DNA from: Bradyrhizobium sp. LHD-71
GTDB taxonomy: Bacteria; Pseudomonadota; Alphaproteobacteria; Rhizobiales; Xanthobacteraceae
Reading direction: 5' to 3'
Length of the DNA: 64,000 nucleotides
NCBI RefSeq assembly: GCF_031157255.1
Contig: NZ_JAVIFX010000004.1
Location: 1-64,000, forward strand
The notes beneath the pieces were generated by a model. It had not been told where the DNA came from and searched no databases. It was given only the letters and a program-made list of their open reading frames with translations. Positions 22,107-31,014 of this stretch are shown in pieces. Made by a program: the position numbers and the translations under genes. Each line of letters opens with the position of its first letter. Position 1 is the stretch's first letter.

Positions 22107-22127
22107 TTAACCAGACATTAGGGTTAA
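22107..22127. promoter_or_regulatory. TTAACC-N9-GGTTAA inverted repeat ahead of tadD
   Basis: TTAACC (22107-22112) and GGTTAA (22122-22127) are separated by nine bases in the divergent region between the aminopeptidase gene and tadD. TTAACC is the core of the CtrA half-site in alphaproteobacteria, though CtrA sites are usually direct repeats, not inverted. Confidence 0.35.
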
Positions 22128-22182
22128 CAGTCTATTGCTGATGCGTTCCCGCCCCTCGTGCGGGCCGGACGAGTGGATTTCC

Positions 22183-22998
22183 ATGCGGAGCCGTTTGCTT
22201 ACCAGCTTTGCCCCTACCAGATTCGTTCTCACGGCAAGTATCATAACGATGGCGGCGATCAGCACCGGGGGCTGTTCAAGCATCATCCGCGACGTCACCA
22301 GCTCGGTCGCCACGAAGGCCGCGCCACAGTCCGAAGCCGACTGGCGCAAAGCGATCGATACGTACGGCGAGCGGTATCGGACCAATCCCAAGGACGCGCA
22401 AGCCGCGCTTCGCTACGGCACGGCGTTGCGCGCCACCGGCCAGCACGCCCAGTCGAGCGCAGTGCTGGAACAGGCGGCGATGGCCAATCCAGGAGACCGG
22501 ACACTGCTGGCAGCCTACGGACGGGCACTGGTCGACAACGGCAGTTACCAGCAGGGTTTCGACACGCTGAGCCGGGCGCACACCCCCGACAATCCCGACT
22601 GGCACATCCTTTCCATCCAGGGAACCGCCCTCGACCGGCTTGGCCGGCATGAGGACGCACGGCGCTACTACGAAAACGCGCTGAAGATCCAACCGAACGA
22701 GCCGTCGGTGCTATCCAACCTCGGCATGTCCTACGTGCTTTCCAAAGAACTTCCCAAGGCCGAAGACGCCCTTCGGCGCGCTCATGCAGGTGCCCCCTCG
22801 GACGCGCGGATCAGGCAGAACCTCGCCCTCGCCATCGGCCTGCAAGGTCGCTTTCCCGAGGCCGAGAGCATCATCACGGCCGGGCTGCCGCCCGACGAAG
22901 CGGCCGAAAGCGTCAAATATCTGAAGCAGATGCTTCAGGGCGACGGCCGGAAGCCGGCCATCGCACGCGCCGAGACACAGCACGCCTCGCGAACCTGA
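22183..22998 (+). CDS. tadD: Tetratricopeptide-repeat lipoprotein TadD
   Basis: The ATG at 22183 gives a lipoprotein signal with a basic start, hydrophobic core and lipobox ending STGGC (Cys about residue 31). Upstream TTG/ATG starts would bury it. Four or more TPR units follow (for example NPKDAQAALRYGTALRATGQ, about residues 73-92, and DARRYYENALKIQPNEPSVL). TadD proteins are outer-membrane pilotin-like or assembly lipoproteins of the Tad pilus, possibly helping secretin assembly. About 271 residues. It is convergent with tadC, 48 bases away. Confidence 0.88.
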   Translation: MRSRLLTSFAPTRFVLTASIITMAAISTGGCSSIIRDVTSSVATKAAPQSEADWRKAIDTYGERYRTNPKDAQAALRYGTALRATGQHAQSSAVLEQAAMANPGDRTLLAAYGRALVDNGSYQQGFDTLSRAHTPDNPDWHILSIQGTALDRLGRHEDARRYYENALKIQPNEPSVLSNLGMSYVLSKELPKAEDALRRAHAGAPSDARIRQNLALAIGLQGRFPEAESIITAGLPPDEAAESVKYLKQMLQGDGRKPAIARAETQHASRT

Positions 22999-23046
22999 TG
23001 TGTCATTCCGCAGCGAGAAGCGCCGCGGTCGGGAATGATCGAGCCT

Positions 23047-24030
23047 TCACTTAAGTGCGAAAAGCTTGATGGCGGTCGGTCCGAGGATCACGACAAACAG
23101 CACCGGCAGGAAAAACAGCACCATCGGCACCGTCAGCATCGGCGGCAGGGCGGCGGCCTTCTTCTCGGCCTCCGTCATGCGCGCATCGCGGTTTTCCTGC
23201 GCCATCACGCGCAGTGTCGCGCCGAGCGGCGTTCCGTAGCGTTCCGATTGCGACAGCGCCAGGCACACCGATTTCACGCCGTCGAGTCCTGTGCGCTTCT
23301 GCAGATTCTCGTAAGCGACCTTCCGGTCGGAGAGGTAGGACAGTTCCGCTGTGGTGAGCGTGAACTCCTCAGCGAGCGCAACCGACTGAGAGCTGATCTC
23401 TGACGCGACCTTCCGGAAAGCCAGCTCGACTGACATACCGGATTCAACGCAGATCAGCAGCAGGTCGAGCGCATCCGGAAATGCACGCTTGATCGAAAGC
23501 TGCCGCTTCGCAATCGCGTTCTTCAGGTAGATCATCGGCGCCTGCATACCGATATAGGCGGCAAGAATGCAAAAGCCGACCTTGATCGTGACGGGCTGCT
23601 GCAGGGTGGCGACGAGGAAGACATAGATCGTGGTGGCAACGAACAGCACGATCGGCGCCACCATGCGAAAGAACAGGAAAGTGATGTAGGGAGCTTCACC
23701 TCGGTAGCCGGCCATCACCAACTTCTCGCGCGCCTCTTCCTGCGCCAGCCATTTGCCGAGATTGAAATCGGAAACCACCTTCTGCACGACCTGCTTGGGC
23801 GATTGCCGCAACGAAATCTTTTCGGCCTTCGCCAGCCGCTCGCGTTCACGCTGGCGGATGCGCTCCCGCTCGTCTGCGACCGCGCGCATGCGCTTGTTCA
23901 ACCCGTTGGTCGCGAACAGCGGAGAAATCAGCGTGAAAGCAGTCGCCCCCGCGGCGATCGCCGCGAAGATCATGGTCATCAGCCGACCATCGTGCATTTT
24001 CTCAATCAGGAAATCGATCATGCGCGCCAA
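23047..24030 (-). CDS. tadC: Tad pilus inner-membrane protein TadC (type II secretion F family)
   Basis: The 327-residue T2SSF-domain protein has an N-terminal helix (about residues 17-40), a basic coiled segment rich in Arg and Glu (RERIRQRERERLAKAEK), two central helices and a C-terminal hydrophobic end. The cytoplasmic domain has the typical AFPDALDLLLICVESGMSVE (about residues 183-202). With TadB it forms the platform on which the CpaF ATPase acts. It is the last gene of the minus-strand tad operon; tadB ends five bases before it. Confidence 0.93.
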   Translation of the reverse strand: MARMIDFLIEKMHDGRLMTMIFAAIAAGATAFTLISPLFATNGLNKRMRAVADERERIRQRERERLAKAEKISLRQSPKQVVQKVVSDFNLGKWLAQEEAREKLVMAGYRGEAPYITFLFFRMVAPIVLFVATTIYVFLVATLQQPVTIKVGFCILAAYIGMQAPMIYLKNAIAKRQLSIKRAFPDALDLLLICVESGMSVELAFRKVASEISSQSVALAEEFTLTTAELSYLSDRKVAYENLQKRTGLDGVKSVCLALSQSERYGTPLGATLRVMAQENRDARMTEAEKKAAALPPMLTVPMVLFFLPVLFVVILGPTAIKLFALK

Positions 24031-24035
24031 TCAAA

Positions 24036-25010
24036 TCAGAAGTCGAAATTGATCATCTTCCTCATCACCAGCACGCCGATCGTCATCCAGACGGCGCTCG
24101 CCAGCAGCATCAAGCGTCCCATAGGCGTCGTCCACAAGAGCGAGATGTAGCCCGGGTTCAACGCGTAGAGGGCCAGCATGATCACAGGCGGCAGCGAGCC
24201 GATGATGGCGGCGGACGCCTTGGCCTCCATCGACATCGCTTTGATCTTGGCTTTCATCTTCTTGCGATCGCGCAACACCTTTGAAAGGTTGCCGAGAGCT
24301 TCGGACAGATTGCCGCCGGCCGTCTGCTGGATCGAAATGACGATGCCGAAGAAGTTTGCCTCCGCTACCGGCATCCGCTCGTACAGGCGTGCGCAGGCGT
24401 CACCGAGTGGCATGCCAATCGCCTGGGTTTCGACAATGGCGGCGAATTCACCCCTGACTGGCTCCTGCGAGTCCGCGGCGACCAGCTTGATCGAGTCGAA
24501 CAGCGGCAGGCCGGCCTTGATGCCGCGGACAATAATGTCCACGGCATCGGGAAGCCCTTCCAGAAACTTGAGCTCTCGACGCTTCTTCATGTATCCGAGA
24601 AACCATCGCGGCGCGCCGAAACCGGCCGCGAAGCCGAACGCCGCGGAAGGCAACAGCCCCCCACCCATGAGGAGCACCACCAAAAAGCACGAGACGCCCA
24701 TCGCCACCGAAATGATGACAAACTGCCGCATGGTCCACGACAAGCCGGCTTGTGAGATCCTGTTCGTTAAAGGAATCTTCTTCGACTGCTTGTGGCGATT
24801 TTCGACGTCCTTCAGCGACGCTTCGACCTGCTGCCTGCGCGTGCGTTGCACCCGGTCGGAGCGCCGGGCGATCGGCTCGCTCCGGGCGAAGCTCGCACGC
24901 CGCTGTTCCGCCTGGCGCTCGCCGGACAACATCGGATACAGGAACACCCAGGCGAGCCCGCCGATCGCGGTGGCGGCCATGAATGCCAGCGCCAGCGTCT
25001 GCAGGTTCAT
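24036..25010 (-). CDS. tadB: Tad pilus inner-membrane protein TadB (type II secretion F family)
   Basis: The 324-residue protein has an N-terminal helix (LALAFMAATAIGGLAWVFL), then a basic cytoplasmic stretch and central helices (residues 95-140). The T2SSF domain contains LEGLPDAVDIIVRGIKAGLP and QTAGGNLSEALGNLSKVLRD. C-terminal helices end at the terminus. It is the partner of TadC in the pilus platform. Its start overlaps the end of cpaF by four bases (ATGA), indicating translational coupling. Confidence 0.93.
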   Translation of the reverse strand: MNLQTLALAFMAATAIGGLAWVFLYPMLSGERQAEQRRASFARSEPIARRSDRVQRTRRQQVEASLKDVENRHKQSKKIPLTNRISQAGLSWTMRQFVIISVAMGVSCFLVVLLMGGGLLPSAAFGFAAGFGAPRWFLGYMKKRRELKFLEGLPDAVDIIVRGIKAGLPLFDSIKLVAADSQEPVRGEFAAIVETQAIGMPLGDACARLYERMPVAEANFFGIVISIQQTAGGNLSEALGNLSKVLRDRKKMKAKIKAMSMEAKASAAIIGSLPPVIMLALYALNPGYISLLWTTPMGRLMLLASAVWMTIGVLVMRKMINFDF

Positions 25011-26500
25011 CGCTGCGCATCCAGTCTGTCGACGTTTGCAAGCTCGCCAGCATCAAGCGCCGCCGCAAGCCGGTTTTCCTCGCCGTAATAGCGCGCCCGC
25101 TCCCAGAAGCGCGGCCGGCCGATGCCGTTCGAACGGTGCCGACCGATAATCCGGCCGTTCGCATCCTCGCCGACGATGTCGAAGAGGAAAAGATCCTGGG
25201 TGATGATCGTATCGCCTTCCATTCCCATCACCTCAGTGATGTGGGTGATGCGGCGCGAACCGTCGCGCAGGCGCGCCGCTTGAATGACGACATCGATCGA
25301 CGAACATATCATCTCACGGATAGTACGCGACGGCAGCGAGTAGCCCCCCATGGTGATCATGGATTCGCAACGCGACAACCCCTCACGCGGACTGTTGGCG
25401 TGCAGCGTACCCATGGATCCGTCGTGGCCCGTGTTCATGGCCTGCAGCAGGTCAAACGCCTCGGGTCCGCGCACTTCGCCGACGATGATGCGCTCCGGCC
25501 GCATGCGCAGGCAGTTTCGCACCAGATCACGCATGGTGATCTGCCCCTCGCCCTCAAGGTTCGGAGGCCGCGTTTCCAGCCTGACGGTGTGCGGCTGCTG
25601 CAGTTGCAACTCGGCCGCGTCTTCGCAGGTGATGACGCGCTCGTCGTGGTCGATGAAGTTCGTCAGGCAGTTCAGAAGCGTCGTCTTGCCCGAGCCGGTA
25701 CCGCCGGAAATCAGCACGTTGCAACGAACACGACCGATGATCTTCAGTATCTCCGCGCCTTCCGGACTGATCGCCCCGAACTTCACCAGCTGATCGAGCG
25801 TCAGCTTGTCGCGCTTGAACTTGCGGATCGTCAGCACCGGGCCATCGATCGCGAGCGGCGGCACGATGGCGTTGACGCGGGAGCCATCGGCGAGACGCGC
25901 ATCACAGATCGGCGACGCCTCATCGACGCGCCGGCCAACCTGGCTGACGATGCGCTGGCAGATGTTCAGAAGCTGCTGGTTGTCGCGGAAACGGATGCCC
26001 GTCTTCTGGATCTTGCCGCCGACCTCGATGTAGACCGTGTTGGCGCCGTTGACCATGATATCGGCGATGTCGTCGCGCGACAGCAGAGGCTCGAGCGGAC
26101 CATAGCCGAGCACGTCATTGCAGATGTCGTCGAGCAGCTCCTCCTGCTCGGCGATCGACATCACGATGTTCTTGATCGCGATAATCTCGTTGACGATGTC
26201 GCGGATTTCCTCGCGCGCCGATTCGCCGTCGAGCTTGCCGAGTTGGGCGAGATCGATCGCCTCGATCAGCGCCCCGAAGATCGTCGCCTTGACCTGATAG
26301 TAGTTGTCCGAGCGTCGGCTTTCTCTTGGCGGTTCCGGTTCCGGCGCCGGGCGCGAAGGCGCCGTTGGCGGCGACGCGACAACGGGCGGCTCGCCGGGCC
26401 GCATCGCGGGCGCGGGCGTGCTGGCCATGGGCTTGATAACCCTGGCCTCGGCTTCCGATCCGCTACGCTTACCGAACACGACGATCCCCCAACCCAACAA
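25007..26500 (-). CDS. cpaF: Tad pilus secretion ATPase CpaF/TadA
   Basis: The hexameric ATPase that powers Flp pilus assembly. At 497 residues it has a Pro/Ala-rich N-terminus of about 60 residues. The T2SSE-type core has Walker A SGGTGSGKTTLLN near residue 268, an aspartate box around ITCEDAAELQLQQPH, Walker B RIIVGEVRGPEAFDLL and the histidine box MGTLHANSPREGLSR. All nucleotide-binding motifs look intact. Cytoplasmic, docked on TadB/TadC. It is one base from cpaE. Confidence 0.96.
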   Translation of the reverse strand: MLGWGIVVFGKRSGSEAEARVIKPMASTPAPAMRPGEPPVVASPPTAPSRPAPEPEPPRESRRSDNYYQVKATIFGALIEAIDLAQLGKLDGESAREEIRDIVNEIIAIKNIVMSIAEQEELLDDICNDVLGYGPLEPLLSRDDIADIMVNGANTVYIEVGGKIQKTGIRFRDNQQLLNICQRIVSQVGRRVDEASPICDARLADGSRVNAIVPPLAIDGPVLTIRKFKRDKLTLDQLVKFGAISPEGAEILKIIGRVRCNVLISGGTGSGKTTLLNCLTNFIDHDERVITCEDAAELQLQQPHTVRLETRPPNLEGEGQITMRDLVRNCLRMRPERIIVGEVRGPEAFDLLQAMNTGHDGSMGTLHANSPREGLSRCESMITMGGYSLPSRTIREMICSSIDVVIQAARLRDGSRRITHITEVMGMEGDTIITQDLFLFDIVGEDANGRIIGRHRSNGIGRPRFWERARYYGEENRLAAALDAGELANVDRLDAQR

Positions 26501-27769
26501 CTATTTGGCGAGCAACTTTCCGAGCAGCGGCGACAGCAGCGAGCTGCGTGGCTTCTTGGCTTCGGCACGACCGGTCAGGCGCTGGGCCATTTGCAGGAAC
26601 TGGTCCGTCACCTTGTGCTTTGCGGCGATCTCCTCGATCATCTGGCCGTTGTTCGCCGCAAGTCCGAACAGTTGCGGCTCGAACGAGATGATCGTAACCG
26701 GGTCGCTCTCGATTGCCTTGGCGAATTCCGAGGTCTTGATCTCGGGACGCTTTGGAACGCCGACCTGGTTGAGGCAATAAAGCGGCGCCCGGTCGTTCGG
26801 CCGCGACGCCTTCAGAAGGTCGAACAAATTCTTGGTGTTGCGCAGGCTGGCAAGGTCCGGAGAGGCGACGATCAGGATGTCGTCGGCGGAGATCAGGGCG
26901 CGCTTGGTCCAGCCCGACCATTGATGTGGTACGTCCAGCACGATGCACGGCACCGTCGAACGCAACGTGTCAAACACCGCGTCGAACGCCTCCGTGCCGA
27001 AATCATAAACGCGGTCGAGCGTCGCAGGCGCTGCGAGCAGGCTGAGGTGATCCGTACACTTTGACAGCAGACGGTCGATGAACGCCGTGTCGATGCGATC
27101 CGGCGAGAACACCGCATCAGCGATTCCCTGCGCGGGATCCTGATTATAGTCGAGACCCGCCGTTCCGAACGCGAGGTCGAGATCGGCGACCACTGAATCC
27201 AGCGCAAGGTCGCGGGCGATCGACCAGGCGATGTTGTGCGCAATTGTCGAGGCGCCGACGCCGCCCTTGGCGCCTGTTACCGCGATCACGCGGCCAACCG
27301 GTTTAGCTTCCGGCGTCGAGAAGAGGCCGCAGATGGACCGCACCACATCGATGGGCGCCACCGGCGCGATCACATAGTCGCTGACTCCACGACGAATCAG
27401 CTCCCGATAGAGCAGGACGTCGTTCATCCGGCCGATGACGATCACACGGGTTCCGGCGTCGCACACCGCGGCGAGCTGATCGAGGCCGGAGAGGATGTCC
27501 CCTCCCCCTTCCGCCTCAAGCACGATGACGTTGGGCGTCGGCGCATTGCGATAGGCCTCGATCGCCGCGGCCATACCGCCCATCTGAATCTTGAGATGGG
27601 CCTTGGCGAGCCTTCGGTCTTCGCCGGCCGATTGCACAGCCGCGGCCGTTTCGACCGTCTCGCAGAACGCCTGCACGGACACGCGCGGCGAAGGGGCGAT
27701 ATGCTCCTCCTGCGCCGATGGCGTCCGTGGGCCTTGCGCGCCCGTGTTTTTCTGGCCGTAAGTAATCAT
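26501..27769 (-). CDS. cpaE: Tad pilus localisation ATPase CpaE/TadZ
   Basis: This MinD/ParA-type protein of 422 residues positions the pilus machine. The N-terminal part (to about 150) is an atypical receiver-like domain. The P-loop domain begins with a deviant Walker A, TGAKGGVGASTIAHN (about residues 164-178), followed by VVADLDLAFGTAGLDYNQDP. CIVLDVPHQWSGWT lies near 280. It lies between cpaD and cpaF, with start and stop codons overlapping or abutting neighbours. Confidence 0.93.
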   Translation of the reverse strand: MITYGQKNTGAQGPRTPSAQEEHIAPSPRVSVQAFCETVETAAAVQSAGEDRRLAKAHLKIQMGGMAAAIEAYRNAPTPNVIVLEAEGGGDILSGLDQLAAVCDAGTRVIVIGRMNDVLLYRELIRRGVSDYVIAPVAPIDVVRSICGLFSTPEAKPVGRVIAVTGAKGGVGASTIAHNIAWSIARDLALDSVVADLDLAFGTAGLDYNQDPAQGIADAVFSPDRIDTAFIDRLLSKCTDHLSLLAAPATLDRVYDFGTEAFDAVFDTLRSTVPCIVLDVPHQWSGWTKRALISADDILIVASPDLASLRNTKNLFDLLKASRPNDRAPLYCLNQVGVPKRPEIKTSEFAKAIESDPVTIISFEPQLFGLAANNGQMIEEIAAKHKVTDQFLQMAQRLTGRAEAKKPRSSLLSPLLGKLLAK

Positions 27770-28611
27770 TTTCCGACGTCGCTGATTTTGCCCTTATCGG
27801 CATCAGGCTGCTTGGTGGCGGTTGGCTCGCCGTTTGCGTATCTGCCCAGCACGGTCGACCGCCGCGGTGTGTAACTCGGCGACTCGGGCCGCGGTTGCAC
27901 GAGATCGGCGGGATTTGCGACCATCGCGGCCATGTTGCGCTGGTACGCACAGCCGAGATTCGAGTAGGGCCGGTTCGACTGATAGATAGGACTCTTGAAC
28001 GAAGGGCCAAGATCTTCCCGCCAGAGACCGCACGGTCCGGCGTCCGCGATCACCTTCGGATAATTCAGCTTGATTGTCGCGAACTGCCCATAGTCCGGCG
28101 GCGTATATCGGCGGATGGTGACACCGCGCGCCGGCACACCGACGGAGGAGAAAATCTCCTGAATATCGTGCAACGACTGCGTCGCCGCACGCGCATTGGT
28201 CGTCGAAACCGGCAGATCGATGGTGATCGGCCCGGTTCCTTCCTGCAGCCAGGTTTGCGCGAATGCGGCGACGTCGGTCCGTTGCGACGCCATCAGCCCC
28301 CCGCGGCCGGTGCCGACGAAAACCTCCACGGTGCGATCCGCCTCCTGCACGACGATCGGATGGCGCTGCCGATAGTCGGACGGCACACTCGCGGTGATGT
28401 CTTCCTCAGCGTGCTTGCAGGCACCGAGCGTTGCGGCCAGCAACAGCAGCGGCGCAATCGCCCCGAGGCGGCGCAAGCCTAACGCATCTAAGCAAGAGAC
28501 AGCCACGCGCGTGGCGCTCCACCCTCCCCTTGAGGGGGAGGGCGGAGCATGCGTGCGTGATAGCCCTGCAACGCGAGGCAATGCTGAACGAACTGGATCG
28601 ATGTTCATCAT
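27766..28611 (-). CDS. cpaD: Tad pilus outer-membrane lipoprotein CpaD
   Basis: The 281-residue frame has a hydrophobic signal with lipobox AATLGACK (Cys about residue 65), and a CpaD domain with the TEEDITASVPSDYRQRHP-like beginning and a GCAYQRNMAAMVANPADLVQPR stretch near the C-terminus (given in part: NPADLVQPR). The partner secretin is CpaC, encoded just upstream. The N-terminus is odd: before the signal, residues 21-33 are read from a palindromic repeat. A GTG at 28506 (residue 36) would give a normal-length lipoprotein signal and may be the true start. Confidence 0.88.
   Translation of the reverse strand: MMNIDPVRSALPRVAGLSRTHAPPSPSRGGWSATRVAVSCLDALGLRRLGAIAPLLLLAATLGACKHAEEDITASVPSDYRQRHPIVVQEADRTVEVFVGTGRGGLMASQRTDVAAFAQTWLQEGTGPITIDLPVSTTNARAATQSLHDIQEIFSSVGVPARGVTIRRYTPPDYGQFATIKLNYPKVIADAGPCGLWREDLGPSFKSPIYQSNRPYSNLGCAYQRNMAAMVANPADLVQPRPESPSYTPRRSTVLGRYANGEPTATKQPDADKGKISDVGK
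28522..28542. repeat. GC-rich palindrome within the cpaD 5' end
   Basis: CCCTCCCC (28522-28529), five bases, GGGGAGGG (28535-28542). It resembles the dispersed ...CTCCCCTTGAGGGGGAG... palindromes of Rhizobiales. It is translated in frame as PPSPSRGG if cpaD starts at 28611. Confidence 0.65.
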
Positions 28612-28620
28612 CTGCCACGC

Positions 28621-30093
28621 CTAATCCGTAATGAAGCCAAACACGTTGCGCGGCCTCGCCGCCTCGACCCGCGCCGGCACGCCGTAGATTCGATTGAGCG
28701 CGCCGGTGATGACCGTCGAAGGATCGGAGGCATCGACAAATCCGTCATCCGGCCGCGACAGATCCTTCTGCGCCACCGCGCGCACGACATAAGGCGTGAC
28801 CAGCACCATCAGCTCGGTCTGGCGGTTGACATAATCCCTGCTCTTGAACAGCGCACCAAGCACCGGAAGCTGCATCAGCCCTGGCAAGCCATTGAGCGCC
28901 TGCTTGGTCTGCTCGTGGATCATGCCGGCCATCGCCAGCGAGCCGCCGGAGGGGATTTCCAGCGTCGTCTCTGCACGGCGGGCCTTGATCGACGGAACGG
29001 TCAAGATGTGGCCCCCACCCTGGTCGAGAGTCAGCGAGTTGTCCGAGGACAGCTCCGATACTTCGGTCATGACGCGCAGGCTGATCCGCCCCTCGGTCAA
29101 CACCACCGGCGTAAAGTTCAGCGTGATGCCGAACTTCTTGAAGTCGACCTGGATCTGGCAGGTCCGGCCGAAGATGGTGTCGTTGGAGCACAGCAATCCT
29201 TTCGGCAACGGAAACTCGCCACCAGCAACGAAGGATGCCGACTCGCCGGAAATCGCGGTCAGGTTCGGCTCGGCCAGCGTCCGCACCACGCCGGCTCGCT
29301 CCATTGCCCGCAAGGTTGCGGTGACACCCGTCCCGTTGGCGCCCTTGGCGAAGGTGCCGGCGATCTGGTTGTTGGCAACCAGCGCCTGCCCGACGACCGA
29401 AAAGGGATTTACGTTGTTGAAGTTCACCACCGACGTGCCAAAATTCATGGCGCCGTTGAGATCGATGCCGAGCTGCTTGATGACGTCGCGCTGTACCTCG
29501 GCGACCGTCACCTTCAGCATGACCTGATCGCGGCCGCGGACAACAATGCTGTTCACCACCTTGTCGGCGCCGCCGACCAGGCGGGTCGCCAGCTCGCCGG
29601 CCTGCTGCGCATCGACCGGGCTCGTCACCACACCCGTCAGCACGACGCCGTCGCCGAGACCCTCGATGTTGATGTCGGCATTCGGCAAGGTGTGCTTGAG
29701 TGCAGCGCGAATGCCATTGAGATCGCGGGTCACCGCAATGTCATAGGCGGCGATCTGTTGGCCGTCGCTGTCGAAGAAGAAGATATTGGTCTGGCCGACG
29801 GCGGCGCCGATGATGTAGGCCCGCTGAGCCGAGCGGACCACCGCGTTGGCGATCTTGGGATCAGCCACGAGCACATCCTTGATCTCGCGCGGCAGGTCGA
29901 TCACCACCGACTTGCCGATGCCAAGCGGCAGGAAGCGGGCGCCGTCCCGGACTGCGGCGACCCCGCCGGCGTGGTAGTCGCTGGCAATCGCCGACGTTCC
30001 CGACGGCACCAGCGTCAGCACCGCAGCGATCGCGAACGACATTGCGCAGACCACCTGGGTCCACAGCGATCGCTTATTCAGCCGGCGGATCAT
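28621..30093 (-). CDS. cpaC: Tad pilus secretin CpaC/RcpA
   Basis: The outer-membrane secretin forms the pilus exit channel. From the ATG at 30093 (alternative at 30102) it is about 490 residues with a signal peptide ending at ASAIAS. The N-terminal pilus/secretin N domain (PLGIGKSVVIDLPREIKDVL near residue 40) and a BON-like region (LPNADINIEGLGDGVVLTG) come next. The C-terminal secretin domain has VVRTLAEPNLTAISGESASF and IPSGGSLAMAGMI. An ATG 54 bases further upstream (30147) would overlap cpaB. It lies 19 bases after cpaB. Confidence 0.95.
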   Translation of the reverse strand: MIRRLNKRSLWTQVVCAMSFAIAAVLTLVPSGTSAIASDYHAGGVAAVRDGARFLPLGIGKSVVIDLPREIKDVLVADPKIANAVVRSAQRAYIIGAAVGQTNIFFFDSDGQQIAAYDIAVTRDLNGIRAALKHTLPNADINIEGLGDGVVLTGVVTSPVDAQQAGELATRLVGGADKVVNSIVVRGRDQVMLKVTVAEVQRDVIKQLGIDLNGAMNFGTSVVNFNNVNPFSVVGQALVANNQIAGTFAKGANGTGVTATLRAMERAGVVRTLAEPNLTAISGESASFVAGGEFPLPKGLLCSNDTIFGRTCQIQVDFKKFGITLNFTPVVLTEGRISLRVMTEVSELSSDNSLTLDQGGGHILTVPSIKARRAETTLEIPSGGSLAMAGMIHEQTKQALNGLPGLMQLPVLGALFKSRDYVNRQTELMVLVTPYVVRAVAQKDLSRPDDGFVDASDPSTVITGALNRIYGVPARVEAARPRNVFGFITD

Positions 30094-30112
30094 GCCTTCC
30101 ATCCCCTTTTGG

Positions 30113-30886
30113 TCACTTCTGTGTTGCCGCGGCGGCCGAAACACCAAAGCGGACCACGTTCACGGTGTTGTTGCTGCGTGCGGGCGTTCCGGGTTCGTTG
30201 GCATCGACGAGGCTGCGCAGTGCGAGCGACAGCGTTCCACTCTGACGCGCCCGCGCCAGCGTTTCCGATTGCTCGGGCTTGAGCTCGAGCGTCGCGGTCT
30301 TACCGACGACGACCTTCTGGCCGTTCTTCTCCTCGATCGTCTGGTCGATCGCCAGCACCCGGACGTTGCCCAGGATGATCTCGGAAATGCCGACTTCGGC
30401 ATTGCCGGCGCCGCGCTGGCGGCGGGACAGAATGACGTCGACCCGATCATTGGGGAGGATAAAGCCGCCGGCGCCGGTCTCCGGCGAGATTTCCGTCGAG
30501 ATCGCGCGCATGCCCGATGGCAGGACGGCCGCCATGAACCCCGACCCGTTGCCCTTGACCAGCTTGACCTCGCGCACCGGCTCGCCGGCGAAGAAGGGCG
30601 AACGGACGATGGAGCCGGTGAGGTCAGCGACGGCGTTGCCGCGCTGGTCGCGGCGAATGAAGCTCGGACTCACCGTCGCCGCCGGCCAAGACTGCCATTG
30701 CAGATCCTCGGGCTTGACCGTCTGGCCAAGCGGAATGTCGGCCTTGGCGATCAGCACGTCGACCGTATCCAGCTTCGGCGCGGGCGCCTGGACGACGGGT
30801 TTCGCGCCGGAGCCGCTGGCAAGATAGGCGGCGATGCCGCCCGCACCGATCGCGATGGCAAGAACGATGATGCGCGCGGTATTCAT
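30113..30886 (-). CDS. cpaB: Tad pilus assembly protein CpaB/RcpC
   Basis: The 257-residue protein has an N-terminal signal or anchor (IIVLAIAIGAGGIAAYLAS) and a SAF-type domain (VLIAKADIPLGQTVKPEDLQ, then RSPFFAGEPVRE and MRAISTEIS). This is the layout of CpaB/RcpC, a periplasmic partner of the secretin. Start chosen at the ATG preceding the signal. Upstream lie a 21-bp palindrome and a CtrA-like half-site, so a second promoter inside the pilus locus is likely. Confidence 0.93.
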   Translation of the reverse strand: MNTARIIVLAIAIGAGGIAAYLASGSGAKPVVQAPAPKLDTVDVLIAKADIPLGQTVKPEDLQWQSWPAATVSPSFIRRDQRGNAVADLTGSIVRSPFFAGEPVREVKLVKGNGSGFMAAVLPSGMRAISTEISPETGAGGFILPNDRVDVILSRRQRGAGNAEVGISEIILGNVRVLAIDQTIEEKNGQKVVVGKTATLELKPEQSETLARARQSGTLSLALRSLVDANEPGTPARSNNTVNVVRFGVSAAAATQK

Positions 30887-30939
30887 TACGCTTCACTTCC
30901 CACGAGGACGCCCGGCGCGCAGTCGCTGCCGTCGCGGGA

Positions 30940-30970
30940 TTTGACCATTTAAAGGTCAAAGCATGGTTAA
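30940..30970. promoter_or_regulatory. 21-bp operator-like palindrome and CtrA-like half-site upstream of cpaB
   Basis: TTTGACC (30940-30946) and GGTCAAA (30954-30960) flank ATTTAAA. Immediately beyond, 30963-30970 reads TTAACCAT on the minus strand, which equals the CtrA half-site. Further TTAACC/GGTTAA elements occur at 30989-30994 and at 31015-31020. The spacer between cpaA and cpaB (30887-31014) holds no gene. Confidence 0.45.
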
Positions 30971-31014
30971 TGAGGCGTATCTAGATCGGGTTAACGAAAG
31001 CTTCTTCGAAAAGT

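Noticed and set aside
24983-27064. Long plus-strand frame opposite cpaF and cpaE
   Set aside because: An antisense shadow of two fully recognisable genes; composition is Arg/Asp/His-rich without any motif.
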